Assembly (NCBI RefSeq): GCF_020171315.1
Contig: NZ_JAIUZP010000001.1
Span: forward strand, 186,001 to 250,000
Reading direction: 5' to 3'
Length of the DNA: 64,000 bases
Source of the DNA: Pseudooceanicola nanhaiensis
GTDB taxonomy: Bacteria; Pseudomonadota; Alphaproteobacteria; Rhodobacterales; Rhodobacteraceae
Under the pieces are notes generated by a model, which was not told the DNA's origin, ran no database searches, and saw only the letters and a list, made by a program, of their open reading frames with translations. Below, piece after piece: positions 43,574 to 53,515 of this stretch. Made by a program: the position numbers and the translations under genes. Each line of letters starts with the position of its first letter. The first letter of the stretch is position 1.

Positions 43574-44767
43574 TCAGGCCTGCGGCACCGAGGTGGAGGC
43601 CGTGTCGCCCAGCCCGTCGGCGCGGGCCTTGGCCGCGGCGAGCGTATCGCGCAGCTCGGCCTCCATCTTCTTGAGGTCTTCCTCTGCGGCGGCGCGCTTG
43701 GCCTTGCCCTCGTCGGCGATCTGCAGGCTTTCCTGGATCGTGCCGATCAGGTCGGCATTGGCCTGTTTCACGGCCTCGATGTCGAAGACGCCGCGCTCCA
43801 TCTCGGTGCGGATGACCTTGTTGCTGTCGCGCAGGTTCTTGGCGTTCGCGGTCAGCAGTTCGTTGGTCAGGTCGTTGGCCTCGCGCACGGCCGAGGCCGC
43901 CTCGGCGCTGCGTTGGATCGTGACCGCCTGCGCCAGCTGGGTTTCCCACAGCGGCACGGTGTTCACGAGGGTCGAGTTGATCTTGGTGACGAGGCTCTTG
44001 TCGTTTTCCTGCACCAGCCGGATCGAGGGCAGCGACTGCATCGTCACCTGCCGCGTCAGCTTGAGGTCATGCACCCGGCGCTCGAGGTCATCGCGGGCGG
44101 CGCGCAGGTCGCGCAGCTCCTGCGCCTTCATCACCTGCTCGCCCTCGGGCGCGGCCTGTACCTCGGCCTCCTTGGCGGGGATGTCGGTGCTGTCGAGCTC
44201 CGCGATCTTGGCCTCGCCGGCGGCGATGTAGAGCGCCAGTTCGTCGTAGAAGGCCAGCGTCTTCTCATAGAGCAGGTCGAGCGACTTGATGTCCTTGAGC
44301 AGCTTGTGCTCGTGGCCCAGCAGGTCCTCGGTCACCTTGTCGATCTGGTCCTGCACCTGTTCGAAACGGGCGGTGAACTGGGCGAAGGGCGCGGCGCGGC
44401 CCATGATCTTCTCCCAGAAGCTGCGCTCGCGGCGCACGTCCAGCTCGCTGACGGAAAAGCCGCGGATCGTGCTGACGATGTCGCGCAGGCTGTCGCCCGC
44501 CGGGCCCACATCCTTGTTGCGCACCTCGGCCAGCATCGACTGGCTGATCTCCTGCAGCTCCGCCTGCGCGGCCGAGCCGAAGCGCACGATGGAACCGGTG
44601 TCGCCCATGTCGAGCTCTGCCATGCGGGCACGGATCGCCTCGCTCTGGGGCGCATCGGCGGCCTCCAGCGGGGTGATCTCGCCGCCGGGTTCAGGCAGGA
44701 TGACCGCGGTCACCTCGTCGACTTCCTTCAGGCTGGCTTCGGCCTTCTGGCGGATGTTGTCGGTCAT
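43574..44767 (-). CDS. Toxic anion resistance protein, TelA/YaaN family
   Basis: A 397-residue cytoplasmic helical protein of the TelA family (tellurite-resistance-associated; YaaN in Bacillus). Long helices are seen throughout, with the conserved LLYEKTLAFYDELALYIAAG and TMQSLPSIRLVQENDKSLV. The family pairs with XpaC in many bacteria, as here: the xpaC-like gene lies 7 bp upstream. Exact biochemistry is unknown; the pair is thought to act at the membrane under envelope stress. ATG at 44767 (TDNIRQKAEASL); the longer frame upstream is rejected. Confidence 0.9.
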   Translation of the reverse strand: MTDNIRQKAEASLKEVDEVTAVILPEPGGEITPLEAADAPQSEAIRARMAELDMGDTGSIVRFGSAAQAELQEISQSMLAEVRNKDVGPAGDSLRDIVSTIRGFSVSELDVRRERSFWEKIMGRAAPFAQFTARFEQVQDQIDKVTEDLLGHEHKLLKDIKSLDLLYEKTLAFYDELALYIAAGEAKIAELDSTDIPAKEAEVQAAPEGEQVMKAQELRDLRAARDDLERRVHDLKLTRQVTMQSLPSIRLVQENDKSLVTKINSTLVNTVPLWETQLAQAVTIQRSAEAASAVREANDLTNELLTANAKNLRDSNKVIRTEMERGVFDIEAVKQANADLIGTIQESLQIADEGKAKRAAAEEDLKKMEAELRDTLAAAKARADGLGDTASTSVPQA

Positions 44768-44774
44768 GTCGCTG

Positions 44775-45671
44775 TCACTCCGAGGTGGGGGCCATCGCCA
44801 CGCCTTCGCGGGCAAGGCGTTCGCGCAATACGTCGATTTCGATATTCATGTCCGCACGGTCGTCGGACAAGAGCTTGCTGGTGCGGGCGGCGAAGTTCTG
44901 CTCCAGATCGTCGAGCAGGGCGATGAAGTCGGCACGGGCCGCGGGATCCGGGCGGCGCTGGTAGAGATCGGCGAACTTGATCGCCGCATCCTTGGCCCCC
45001 ATCAGGTAGACGCTGAGGTAGCGCCGCGCGGCGGTCAGGTCGCGGGGATCGTTCTCCACCGTGCGGAAGAGCGCGCGGGCGGTGGTCTGGAACTGCTCGA
45101 CCCTCGCGATGACGGTGCGGTCGCCTGCACGCTGGATCGCCTCGGACATGGCGACGAGGTGTTTCTCGGCCTGATCCACGGCCCGGGCGACGCGGTCGGT
45201 CTGGTGCAGGTCGACGCCGTCCATGCCCTTGTTGCGCATCGGATCGGGCCCGAAGGCCATGAGATGCAGCGCTGCCCCCACCACGGCATAGATCACCGGC
45301 GCGGCAAAGCCGCCGGTGCTGGCCCAGCCGGCGATGGCAAGGCCCGCGCCCGTCAGCAGGGAGCCCGCGATCTTGCGGGGAAAGGCAGGACGGCGGGCCA
45401 CCTTGCGGGCCTCGTAGGCCTCTTCGGCCTTCAGCCCTTCGCGGGTGAGCCATGCGGAGAGCAGCAGCAGGCCGAGCGCCACGAGGTTCAGCGCCAGCCC
45501 GGCAGGGCCGGAGGTGAAGGCGCGCAGCGCCAGCGGCAGCGGCGCGAGGAAGAGCAGGTTGACCCGGCCACCGGCCCGGGTGCGGCGCGCCCCGTGATAG
45601 GCACCCGCGGGCGGCGTCATGTCATCCTTGGATGTGTCAGGGGAATAGGTGCCGCCGTAGCGCCGGGCCAT
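44775..45671 (-). CDS. XpaC-like (5-bromo-4-chloroindolyl phosphate hydrolysis family) membrane protein
   Basis: A 298-residue protein with up to four membrane segments in the first half (about 37-54, 57-75, 104-120, 122-140) and a C-terminal helical domain containing RYLSVYLMGAKDAAIKFADLY, typical of XpaC. Its name comes from a phenotype in Bacillus; the real function is unclear. The ATG at 45671 is preferred over the GTG one codon earlier because GGGAGG lies at good distance. Its start overlaps by one base the stop of a 27-residue membrane peptide, so translation may be coupled. Confidence 0.85.
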   Translation of the reverse strand: MARRYGGTYSPDTSKDDMTPPAGAYHGARRTRAGGRVNLLFLAPLPLALRAFTSGPAGLALNLVALGLLLLSAWLTREGLKAEEAYEARKVARRPAFPRKIAGSLLTGAGLAIAGWASTGGFAAPVIYAVVGAALHLMAFGPDPMRNKGMDGVDLHQTDRVARAVDQAEKHLVAMSEAIQRAGDRTVIARVEQFQTTARALFRTVENDPRDLTAARRYLSVYLMGAKDAAIKFADLYQRRPDPAARADFIALLDDLEQNFAARTSKLLSDDRADMNIEIDVLRERLAREGVAMAPTSE

Positions 45672-45754
45672 CACACGCCTCCCGCAATGGAGACGAAGAG
45701 GATGAGGACGATCAGCAGGACGAATGCCAGCTTTTGTAACCCGGTTCCGGACAA
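45671..45754 (-). CDS. 27-residue single-pass membrane peptide coupled to the xpaC-like gene
   Basis: A short frame starting TTG, MSGTGLQKLAFVLL..., then a run of about 15 consecutive hydrophobic residues (LAFVLLIVLILFVSI) and ending AGGV. It is preceded by a strong Shine-Dalgarno (GGAGG, 5-nt spacer), and its TGA stop overlaps the downstream ATG as TGATG, a classical coupling arrangement. Both features are unlikely for a chance frame. A regulatory leader peptide or partner of the XpaC/TelA complex are possibilities; no function is known. Confidence 0.55.
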   Translation of the reverse strand: MSGTGLQKLAFVLLIVLILFVSIAGGV

Positions 45755-45814
45755 GGTGTCCTCCGAACAGCGAAATAACTCTGTCCGAAACCTAAGTCAT
45801 GGGGCGGCTCAGTA

Positions 45815-46405
45815 CTAGTGGCTCTGCCGCTTTTGTTCCGCTGCGTCGGGCAGTTGCGGCTCCAGCCGCCGGGTTTCGGCCTGCGCGGCAGCGACCGGGC
45901 GGGCGGGCACGATGCGCGGCGGCGTCCGCAGGGCGGTCTCGCGGGCACAGGCGGCGCAGAAGGTGTCGAGCCGGTGGGCGAAATCCTCGCGCGCTTCCAG
46001 CGTGTTGGCGGCGCGCTGCCGGGCGGCGAAACGCTGCGTGCCTGCCACGGCGTCATCGAGTTGCCGGGCCAGCACGTTGAGCTGGGTCGCATCGTTGCGG
46101 ATGGTGGAGAAGAGCGCCTCGACCTCTGAGCGGACGCGCTGCATCCGCTGGTTCAGGCCGGCATCGCGCATCGGCGTCAGCTGGCGCTGCATCTCGTCGA
46201 GCTTGTTGGCCGTCATCGCGGCCAGCTTGCGTTGGCGCAGGGCGTCGGGCACCGCCTCGTCGGCAGACAGCGTCCGGCTGCGGTGCCAGCTCAGTTTCCC
46301 GATCTCGCTTCCGGCGTCAGCATGGGCCTGTCGGCGCAGCTTGTGAACTGCGTACAGACCGGTCGTGCACAGCATGGCGATGGCCAGATGGCTGAGGGAA
46401 AACAT
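45815..46405 (-). CDS. Membrane-anchored coiled-coil protein, unknown function
   Basis: A 196-residue protein with an N-terminal membrane helix (FSLSHLAIAMLCTTGLYAV), then a mostly helical, charged region (RQRKLAAMTANKLDEMQRQL, RQLDDAVAGTQRFAARQRAA) and a Pro/Ala-rich C-terminus. Two cysteines (CAAC) lie near residue 150. No family was recognised. It precedes the 27-residue peptide gene on the same strand with a 60-bp gap, so it may be the first gene of the envelope cluster. Confidence 0.75.
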   Translation of the reverse strand: MFSLSHLAIAMLCTTGLYAVHKLRRQAHADAGSEIGKLSWHRSRTLSADEAVPDALRQRKLAAMTANKLDEMQRQLTPMRDAGLNQRMQRVRSEVEALFSTIRNDATQLNVLARQLDDAVAGTQRFAARQRAANTLEAREDFAHRLDTFCAACARETALRTPPRIVPARPVAAAQAETRRLEPQLPDAAEQKRQSH

Positions 46406-46576
46406 TCTTCTCTACCCTTAAATTTTTTCTCTTATGCGATCAAAATCCCCGGGGATTGAGACATGAATGAGGCGTGCCGGGTGTAACTTTGGGGCCAATT
46501 CGGGCGCGATACTGCGCGGCGCCATCGGGGCGCGTATGGCGCGATCCGGTGCTCAACCTATTGGCGTTCATCGCGA

Positions 46577-46604
46577 AAACGCGCAGGCATCGCGGTGCCT
46601 GCGC
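46577..46604 (-). terminator. Terminator of the GNAT gene at 46625
   Basis: Minus-strand stem GCGCAGGCA / TGCCTGCGC (9 bp, 6-nt loop) followed by GTTTTCGC, about 20 nt after the stop codon. Confidence 0.8.
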
Positions 46605-46624
46605 GGGCTGCGGGGCGCGGCCCC

Positions 46625-47107
46625 TCAGGCCAGCCGCTTTTCCATGAACACCGAAACGCCGTTGTCGGGGTAGTCCCCGAAGGCCCCGCGCCGCACGAAT
46701 CCATGCCGTTCGTAGAGACGGCAGGCCGCATCCAGCGCCTCGCCGGTTTCGAGCCGGAGAATCGTCAGACCGTTGGCCTTGGCCTCCGCCTCGACCCGGG
46801 CCACCAGCGTGGCGCCGATGCCCATGCCGCGGGCCTCGGGGGCGACGAAGAAGCTCTTTACCTCGCCATAGCCCTCCTTGATCTGGAGGGCGGCCACGCC
46901 GAGCGGTGCGCCCTCCGGTCCGGCGGCAAAGAACCGGATATCGGGCGCGCGCAACGCCTCGTGGGGCAGGAAGTGGTTTTCCTCGGGGTTGAACAGCGCC
47001 CGCATCAGCGCGTGGCTCGCATCCAGCAGCGCGGCGCAGCCCGGTTCTGTCGGATCGGCGGCGCGGACATGGGGGGCGGGGGGCGTGGTGCCAGTGGCAG
47101 TCGTCAT
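46625..47107 (-). CDS. GNAT family N-acetyltransferase
   Basis: A 160-residue GNAT from the ATG at 47107. The acetyl-CoA pocket VAPEARGMGIGATLVARVEAEA is a textbook motif A (Q/R-G-x-G-I/A), preceded by EVKSFFVA and followed by the LRLETGEALDAACRLYERHGF strand-helix. The layout resembles small-molecule acetyltransferases of the PA4866/YjdJ type, but the substrate is not determined. Divergent from smc across a 204-bp spacer. Confidence 0.85.
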   Translation of the reverse strand: MTTATGTTPPAPHVRAADPTEPGCAALLDASHALMRALFNPEENHFLPHEALRAPDIRFFAAGPEGAPLGVAALQIKEGYGEVKSFFVAPEARGMGIGATLVARVEAEAKANGLTILRLETGEALDAACRLYERHGFVRRGAFGDYPDNGVSVFMEKRLA

Positions 47108-47311
47108 GGGAAACCTCGAAACCTGTGGCTCCTTTCTGACGTGAAGCGGCCCGGGGCTCAAGCGGGGGGACGCAGGGTTCTTCCTCTGGGTGGCCGCAAT
47201 ATCTTGTGGAAAACTCCGCTCATCCTGCCAGATGCAGGGTTGAGGCGTTGACACGGCCCGCGCGGATGCCTCACCTTTTGGGGATGTAACGGAATCAGCG
47301 GGATTCTCTCA

Positions 47312-50300
47312 TTGCGCTTCACGCGGCTCAGACTCCAAGGCTTCAAAAGCTTCGTCGACCCGACGGACCTGATCATCCATCAGGGCCTGACCGGCGTCGT
47401 CGGGCCCAATGGCTGTGGCAAGTCGAACCTGCTGGAGGCGCTGCGCTGGGTCATGGGCGAGAACCGCCCGACCGCCATGCGCGGCGGCGGCATGGAAGAC
47501 GTGATCTTTGCCGGGGCCGCCACGCGGCCCGCCCGCAACTTCGCCGAAGTCACCCTGCACATCGACAACGCCGACCGTCTGGCGCCCGCGGGCTTCAATG
47601 ACGAAGACCAGATCGAGATCGTGCGCCGGATCACCCGCGACGTGGGCTCTGCCTACAAGTCGAACGCGCGGGATGTGCGGGCGCGCGACGTGCAGATGCT
47701 CTTTGCGGATGCCTCCACCGGCTCGCATTCGCCGGCGCTGGTGCGGCAGGGGCAGATTTCCGAGCTGATCAACTCCAAGCCCAAGGCCCGGCGCCGCATC
47801 CTCGAAGAGGCGGCCGGGATCTCGGGCCTCTACGCCCGGCGCCACGAGGCGGAGCTGAAGCTGAAGGGCGCGGAGCAGAACCTGACCCGCGTCGATGACG
47901 TGATCGACCAGCTGGCAGGCCAGCTGGCCCAGCTGGAACGGCAGGCCCGTCAGGCACAGCGCTATCGCGCCATCGGGGCCGAGCTGCGCCAGTCCGAGGG
48001 CATGCTGCTCTGGCGGCGCTGGCGCGAGGCCGACGAGGCCCGGGCCAAGGCGCGTGACCAGCTGCGTGAACTGACCGTGGCCGCGAGTCAGGCGGAGGCC
48101 GCGGCGCGCAAGGCCGGCGAGGCCCGCGCCAAGATCGAGGAAAGCCTGCCGCCCCTGCGCGAGGAGGAGGCGATCGCCTCGGCCATCCTGCAGCGGCTTC
48201 AGGTCGAACGGGATTCCCTGAAGGACGAGGAAGGCCGCGCCCTTCAGGCCATCGAGACCCTGCGCAACCGGATCGATCAGCTGATCCGCGACATGGAGCG
48301 CGAGGCCGGGCTGAACCGCGACGCGGGCGACACGATCGCGCGGCTGGAGTGGGAACAGCGCGAGCTGATCAAGGCAAGCGAAGGCCACGCCGAGAAGCTG
48401 GAAGAGGCCGCCGAGGCCGCGCAGGAGGCAGGCGATGTCCTGACCGAGCGCGAGGCGGACCTGTCGCAGCTGACCGAGGACGTGGCCCGTCTGGCCGCCC
48501 GGCACCAGTCGGCGCAGCGCCTCCTGGAAGACAGCCGCCGCACGCTGGCCCGCGCCGAGGGCGAGGCTGCGAAGGCCCGCGAGGCGGTTCTGGCCAGCCG
48601 CGAGGCCGTGGAAGAGGCCGCCGAGGCCTACGAGGCCGCGGTGGAGGAAAGCGAGATTTCGCAGGCCACCGCCGAACGGGCCGAGGAAACCCTGCTGGCC
48701 GCCGAAGAGGCCCGCGCCATGACCCAGTCGCGCGAGGCGGATGCCCGCGCCGCGCGCTCCTCCGCCGAAGGCGAGGTGAATGCCCTGCGGGCCGAGGTGA
48801 CGGCGCTGGCCAAGCTGGTCCAGCGCGACACCGCCGAGGGCGGGCAGATCCTCGACAGCGTGCGGGTCAAGCCGGGCTACGAGAAAGCGCTTGGCGCGGC
48901 ACTGGCCGATGACCTGCGCGCGCCGGAAGTGGCCGGTGACGGGCCGTCCGGCTGGGTCACGCTCGACGCCTATCCGCAGGCGCAACCGCTGCCTGAGGGT
49001 GTGGCGGGGCTTGCGTCCTATGTCAGGGTGCCGGGCGTGCTGGCGCGCCGCATCGGCCAGATCGGCCTTGTCGACGCCGCCGAGGGCCCACGCCTTCAGG
49101 CGCTGCTGAAACCCGGCCAGCGGCTTGTGACGATCGAGGGCGACCTCTGGCGGTGGGATGGCTACCGCGCCTGGGCCGAGGATGCGCCCTCTGCCGCCGC
49201 GCTGCGGCTGCAACAGCTCAACCGGCTGGAAGAGCTGAAGCAGGAATTGGAGCGCGCCTCCGCCGAGGCCGACAGGGCGCGGGCCGCCCACGAGGCGCTG
49301 ACCAAGCGGCTCTCCGACCTGACTGCCGCCGATCAGGCCGCCCGTCAGGCGCGCCGCGATGCCGACCGTCTGGTCGCCGAAGCCGCCCGCCGGGTGTCCA
49401 AGGCCGAAGCCGAACGCTCCATGGCGGAAAGCCGGCTGGAGAACCTCGGCCTCGCCGTGAAGCGGCACGAGGATGATGCGCTCGCCGCCCGCGCGCAGGT
49501 CGCCGAGGCCGAGCGGGGGCTGGAGGAACTGGGCGATCTGGACGCCGCGCGCCACGCCGCCGAGAACATCAAGATGACGGTCGAGGCCGCGCGGATGGCG
49601 ATGATGGCGCGCCGCGCCGCCCATGACGAGTTGCGCCGCGAAGGCGATGCCCGGCTGCGCCGCACGCAGGAAGTGACCAAGGAACTTTCCGGCTGGCGGC
49701 TGCGGCTCGACAGCGCGGGCAAGCGGATCGCGGAACTGGAAGAGCGCAAGCTGGAGAGCCAGGAAGAGCTTTCAGAGGCGTCGGCCCAGCCGGAAGAGAT
49801 CGCCGCCCGCCGCGAGGAGCTGAGCGCCTCGATCGAGGAGGCGGAGGAACGCCGCGCGGCCGCTGCCGATGCGCTGGCCGGGGCCGAGGCAGAGGCCCGC
49901 GAGGCCGTGGCCGCCGAGCGCGACGCCGAGCGCACCGCCTCGGAATCGCGCGAGGGCCGTGCCCGCGCCGAGGCCCGCGCCGATGCCGCGCAGGAGAACG
50001 TCGAACACGCCGCCGAGCGGATCGCCGAGGCGCAGGAGATGACGCCGAAGCAGCTGCTCGAAGGCCTCGACGTGGACCCGGACAACATGCCGCCCTCGGA
50101 CGATATCGAGAACGACGTGAACCGGTTGAAGCGTCAGCGAGACGCCCTCGGTGCCGTGAACCTGCGCGCCGAGGAGGACGCCAAGGAAGTGGCGACCGAG
50201 CACATGCAGCTGGTGACCGAGAAGGAAGACCTCGAAAGCGCCATCCGCGAGCTGCGCAACGGGATCGCCAGCCTCAACCGCGAGGGGCGCGAGCGCCTGT

Positions 50301-50767
50301 TGACGGCCTTCGAGCAGGTGAACTCGAACTTCTCGCTGCTCTTCCGCCACCTCTTTGGCGGGGGCGAGGCGAACCTCGTGCTGGTGGAAAGCGACGACCC
50401 GCTGGAAGCGGGCCTCGAGATCATGTGCCAGCCGCCGGGCAAGAAGCTCTCGGTCCTCTCGCTGCTGTCGGGGGGCGAACAGACGCTGACCGCTCTGGCG
50501 CTGATCTTTGCCGTCTTCCTCGCCAACCCCGCGCCGATCTGCGTGCTGGATGAGGTCGACGCGCCGCTCGACGATGCCAACGTGACCCGCTTCTGCGACA
50601 TGCTCGACGAGATGTGCCGCCGGACCGACACGCGGTTCCTGATCATCACCCACCACGCCGTGACCATGGCGCGGATGGATCGCCTGTTCGGTGTCACGAT
50701 GCAGGAACAGGGCGTGAGCCAGCTGGTCTCTGTCGACCTGAAGAAGGCCGAGTCGCTGGTCGCCTGA
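47312..50767 (+). CDS. smc: Chromosome segregation protein SMC
   Basis: Chromosome-organising ATPase, 1151 residues, acting with ScpA/ScpB (encoded elsewhere). Head parts: Walker [10 protein letters not shown] at about 29-37, signature [13 protein letters not shown] near 1053, Walker [16 protein letters not shown] near 1078. The long coiled-coil arms (Ala/Glu/Arg heptads) surround a hinge about residues 510-590 ([29 protein letters not shown]). The start codon is TTG at 47312; no in-frame ATG gives the family N-terminus [14 protein letters not shown]. Followed by hisC 115 bp downstream. Confidence 0.95.
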   Translation: MRFTRLRLQGFKSFVDPTDLIIHQGLTGVVGPNGCGKSNLLEALRWVMGENRPTAMRGGGMEDVIFAGAATRPARNFAEVTLHIDNADRLAPAGFNDEDQIEIVRRITRDVGSAYKSNARDVRARDVQMLFADASTGSHSPALVRQGQISELINSKPKARRRILEEAAGISGLYARRHEAELKLKGAEQNLTRVDDVIDQLAGQLAQLERQARQAQRYRAIGAELRQSEGMLLWRRWREADEARAKARDQLRELTVAASQAEAAARKAGEARAKIEESLPPLREEEAIASAILQRLQVERDSLKDEEGRALQAIETLRNRIDQLIRDMEREAGLNRDAGDTIARLEWEQRELIKASEGHAEKLEEAAEAAQEAGDVLTEREADLSQLTEDVARLAARHQSAQRLLEDSRRTLARAEGEAAKAREAVLASREAVEEAAEAYEAAVEESEISQATAERAEETLLAAEEARAMTQSREADARAARSSAEGEVNALRAEVTALAKLVQRDTAEGGQILDSVRVKPGYEKALGAALADDLRAPEVAGDGPSGWVTLDAYPQAQPLPEGVAGLASYVRVPGVLARRIGQIGLVDAAEGPRLQALLKPGQRLVTIEGDLWRWDGYRAWAEDAPSAAALRLQQLNRLEELKQELERASAEADRARAAHEALTKRLSDLTAADQAARQARRDADRLVAEAARRVSKAEAERSMAESRLENLGLAVKRHEDDALAARAQVAEAERGLEELGDLDAARHAAENIKMTVEAARMAMMARRAAHDELRREGDARLRRTQEVTKELSGWRLRLDSAGKRIAELEERKLESQEELSEASAQPEEIAARREELSASIEEAEERRAAAADALAGAEAEAREAVAAERDAERTASESREGRARAEARADAAQENVEHAAERIAEAQEMTPKQLLEGLDVDPDNMPPSDDIENDVNRLKRQRDALGAVNLRAEEDAKEVATEHMQLVTEKEDLESAIRELRNGIASLNREGRERLLTAFEQVNSNFSLLFRHLFGGGEANLVLVESDDPLEAGLEIMCQPPGKKLSVLSLLSGGEQTLTALALIFAVFLANPAPICVLDEVDAPLDDANVTRFCDMLDEMCRRTDTRFLIITHHAVTMARMDRLFGVTMQEQGVSQLVSVDLKKAESLVA

Positions 50768-50882
50768 CCGGCGCGCATGCGGATCGCGGGGGCGCGTTCT
50801 GCACGCGGGCAGGGGCTCCCCTCTGGCGTATTCGCGCGCTCCGTGGCAGGACGGGCGCGATACAGCCCGAAAGGATCCCGCC

Positions 50883-51941
50883 ATGAGCCGGTTCTGGAGC
50901 CCCCTCGTGTCCACCCTCGTGCCCTACACGCCCGGCGAACAGCCGCGCGATCGGGTGTTCATCAAGCTGAACACCAACGAGAACCCCCATGGGCCCTCGC
51001 CCAAGGCGGTGGAGGCGATCCATCAGGCCACGGGCGACGGGCTGCGGCTCTATCCCGATCCGCTGTCGGGCAACCTGCGCGCCTCGCTGGCCGCCGGCAT
51101 GGGGCTGTCCCCGGATCAGGTCTTCGTCGGCAATGGCTCCGACGAGGTTCTGGCGCACGCCTTCAACGCCTTCTTCACCGGCAAGGCGCCGGTGGCCTTC
51201 GCGGATATCACCTATTCCTTCTACCGCACCTATTGCGAACTCTACGGCATCGAGAGCCGTCTGGTGCCGCTGACGGAAGGTTTCGGCATCGACGTGGCCG
51301 ACTACGTGGGGGAGCAGGGCGGCGTGGTTCTGGCGAACCCCAATGCGCCCACGGGTATCGCCCTGTCGCTCGACGCGGTGGAGCGGGTCCTGAAACAGAA
51401 CCCCGATTGCGTGGTTCTGGTGGACGAGGCCTATGTCGATTTCGGCGCGGAAAGCGCCGTCTCGCTGATCGATCGCTACGAGAACCTGCTGGTGGTTCAG
51501 ACCTTCTCCAAGTCGCGGTCTCTGGCCGGGATGCGCGTGGGCTTCGCCATGGGACAGCGCCCGCTGATCGAGGGGCTCGAGCGGGTGAAGGACAGCTTCA
51601 ACTCCTATCCGCTCGACCGGCTGGCGCAGGTCGGCGCGCAGGCGGCGTGGGAGGATGTCGCCTGGTTCGACGCCACCCGCTATGCCGTCATGGCCGAGCG
51701 GGAGCGTCTGACGGTGCGCCTGCGCGGGCTGGGGTTCAAGGTGCTGCCCTCAGCCACGAACTTCGTCTTCGTCTCGCACCCGGATCACGTGGCGGTCGAG
51801 CTTCAGGCGGCGCTGCGCGAGGCGGGTATCCTCGTGCGCCACTTCGGCGCCGAGCGGATCCGCGACTGGCTGCGCATCTCCATCGGCACTGCAGAGGAAT
51901 GCGACGCGCTGGTCGCGGCACTGGACGAGACCCTCGCCTGA
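50883..51941 (+). CDS. hisC: Histidinol-phosphate aminotransferase
   Basis: PLP enzyme of histidine synthesis, 352 residues (fold type I). The PLP lysine is K210 in [28 protein letters not shown] and [12 protein letters not shown] are typical HisC signatures, as is VGNGSDEVL. Several HisC-like paralogues act on other amino acids (for example CobC in cobalamin synthesis, relevant because cobD lies 1.5 kb downstream), but the sequence is a good HisC match. ATG at 50883, with AAAGGAT upstream. Confidence 0.92.
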   Translation: MSRFWSPLVSTLVPYTPGEQPRDRVFIKLNTNENPHGPSPKAVEAIHQATGDGLRLYPDPLSGNLRASLAAGMGLSPDQVFVGNGSDEVLAHAFNAFFTGKAPVAFADITYSFYRTYCELYGIESRLVPLTEGFGIDVADYVGEQGGVVLANPNAPTGIALSLDAVERVLKQNPDCVVLVDEAYVDFGAESAVSLIDRYENLLVVQTFSKSRSLAGMRVGFAMGQRPLIEGLERVKDSFNSYPLDRLAQVGAQAAWEDVAWFDATRYAVMAERERLTVRLRGLGFKVLPSATNFVFVSHPDHVAVELQAALREAGILVRHFGAERIRDWLRISIGTAEECDALVAALDETLA

Positions 51942-52019
51942 CCGGCTAACGCCTGATTAACCATGCCCGCCTACCGTCCTTGCGTCGCGACATATCGCGG
52001 CGGAAGGAGGTGAGGGACT

Positions 52020-52109
52020 TTGAGCGATGACGCGTATCGTCGGTGGATGGTGCTGATCGCGGTCGTGACCTTGGTGCTGGCCATCATCCGGCTCTGGATC
52101 GGCCGCTAG
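52020..52109 (+). CDS. 29-residue single-pass membrane peptide
   Basis: Short frame starting TTG (MSDDAYRRWMVLIAVVT...) with one hydrophobic helix of about 17 residues (MVLIAVVTLVLAIIRLW) and ending IGR. A near-perfect Shine-Dalgarno AAGGAGGTGA lies 9 nt upstream. Acidic/basic N-terminus then hydrophobic core and positive C-terminal end fit a small inner-membrane protein with N-in or N-out orientation. No family recognised; similar tiny peptides occur downstream of hisC in related species only if conserved, which could be tested. Confidence 0.5.
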   Translation: MSDDAYRRWMVLIAVVTLVLAIIRLWIGR

Positions 52110-52118
52110 GCTGAAACA

Positions 52119-52152
52119 GAAAGGCCCTGCGGAGCGGCAACTCCGCAGGGCC
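52119..52152 (-). terminator. Terminator of the lytic transglycosylase gene
   Basis: Perfect 12-bp stem GGCCCTGCGGAG / CTCCGCAGGGCC with a 6-nt loop; the minus-strand tail TTTCTGTTTC suits the gene at 52254. On the plus strand it could also stop the small peptide transcript. Confidence 0.8.
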
Positions 52153-52253
52153 AGATTGTGAAGTGAGGTGATGAGCCCCGTATCGTCGTTGGCTGAGAGT
52201 ATTCCCGAATCCCTAACGCCAAGTAAACGACGGCGCCGTCACCGCTCCCTGTC

Positions 52254-53429
52254 TTACATCCGTTGCAGCAGCGCGGGCGTCGGCCAGGCGTCGGCGGGCA
52301 TGCCAAGCTGTTTCTGCACCGCCTGCACCGCCTCGCGGGTCTTCTCGCCCAGGATGCCGTCCACGCCTCCCACGTCATAGCCGCGGTTCACCAGCTTCTG
52401 CTGAAGCTGCTTCATCTGCGCCCCGCTGAGGCCCGCGTCAGGCGTGCCCGCGTTGAAGACCGGCGCGCCCTCCAGCCGGGTGCCGAAATAGGCCGCCGTC
52501 AGCACGTAGACGAAGCTTTTGTTCCACTCGAACAGCACGTTGTAGTTCGGGTAGACGAGGAAGGCGGGGCCGTGGCGGCCCTGCGGCAGCAGGATCGAGG
52601 CGGGCAGGTTCGGTGCCAGCATCGCGCCCGACCGCGGTTTGACCCCCATGGAAGCCCATTGTGAGGCGCGCAGTTGGGTCTGGAGCCCGGTCTGCGTCCA
52701 GTCGAGGTTTTGCGGGACGGTCACCTCCTGCAGCCAGGGCTCATTCGGGCGCCAGCCAAGGGAGTGGAGCATCTTGGCCCCCGACATCAGCGCGTCCGGG
52801 GCGCTTTCCTTCAGGCGCACGTGGCCGTCGCCATCGCCGTCGACGCCATTCTCGAGGATGTCCAGCGGCAGCATCTGCACTTGCCCGATCTCGCCCGCCC
52901 AGGCCCCGGTCGTCCCCGTGGGGGAGAAGTCGCCCTTCTCATAGAGCTTCAGCGCCGCGAAGACCTGCGGGCGGAACAACTCGGGGCGGCGGCAGTCATG
53001 GGCGAGGGTGATCAGCGCATTGCGCGTGTTGAAGTCGCCCTGGAAGCCGCCGAAATCGGTCTCGAAGGCCCAGAAGGCGCTGAGGATGCCGCGGGGCACG
53101 CCGTAGGTCTGCTCGATCCTCTGGAACGTGCTGGCGTATTGCTTGCCCTTGGCGGTCCCGTTCTGGATCCGGTTGGCCGAGATCAGGCGGCGCGAGAAGG
53201 TGGTGAAGTCGAGCTGGAAGACGCCCTGCGCCCGGTCCGCCTTCAGCACCGACGGGCTCTGCTGGGCGTTGGCGAAGAAGCGGTCGACGGTGGCGCGGTC
53301 GTGGCCGCGGCTGACGGCTTCGGACTTCAGCCCGTTCACGAAGCTGGAGAAGCTTCCGCCACATTGCTGCGCAAACGCGGGCGCGCTGCTGAGGGCAAGA
53401 GCCGTGAGGGCGGCGGGAAGAAAGCGCAT
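52254..53429 (-). CDS. Lytic murein transglycosylase (MltB-like) with C-terminal peptidoglycan-binding domain
   Basis: Cleaves peptidoglycan glycan strands with 1,6-anhydro product formation, in the periplasm. A signal peptide (RFLPAALTALALSSAPAFA) precedes the catalytic domain with the likely catalytic E123 in FWAFETDFG, GAWAGEIGQVQMLPLDILENGVDGDGDG, and a C-terminal PG_binding_1-type domain (about 330-390; LVNRGYDVGGVDGILGEKTREAVQAVQ). The ATG at 53429 has GAGG at the proper distance; 53444 is an alternative five codons earlier. Not the anchored lipoprotein form, since no lipobox is visible. Confidence 0.92.
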   Translation of the reverse strand: MRFLPAALTALALSSAPAFAQQCGGSFSSFVNGLKSEAVSRGHDRATVDRFFANAQQSPSVLKADRAQGVFQLDFTTFSRRLISANRIQNGTAKGKQYASTFQRIEQTYGVPRGILSAFWAFETDFGGFQGDFNTRNALITLAHDCRRPELFRPQVFAALKLYEKGDFSPTGTTGAWAGEIGQVQMLPLDILENGVDGDGDGHVRLKESAPDALMSGAKMLHSLGWRPNEPWLQEVTVPQNLDWTQTGLQTQLRASQWASMGVKPRSGAMLAPNLPASILLPQGRHGPAFLVYPNYNVLFEWNKSFVYVLTAAYFGTRLEGAPVFNAGTPDAGLSGAQMKQLQQKLVNRGYDVGGVDGILGEKTREAVQAVQKQLGMPADAWPTPALLQRM

Positions 53430-53515
53430 GAAAGACCTCGTCATCAAATCTGGTCCTGAAAGGTTAGCGATCTGGGGACGCGGGGCAATGGCGGATCGGA
53501 GGTGACGGCGTGCGG

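Noticed and set aside
50883-51941. CobC (threonine-phosphate decarboxylase) instead of HisC
   Set aside because: The proximity of cobD raised this, but the [22 protein letters not shown] and [10 protein letters not shown] signatures and length fit HisC; a strand change and 1.5 kb separate the genes.
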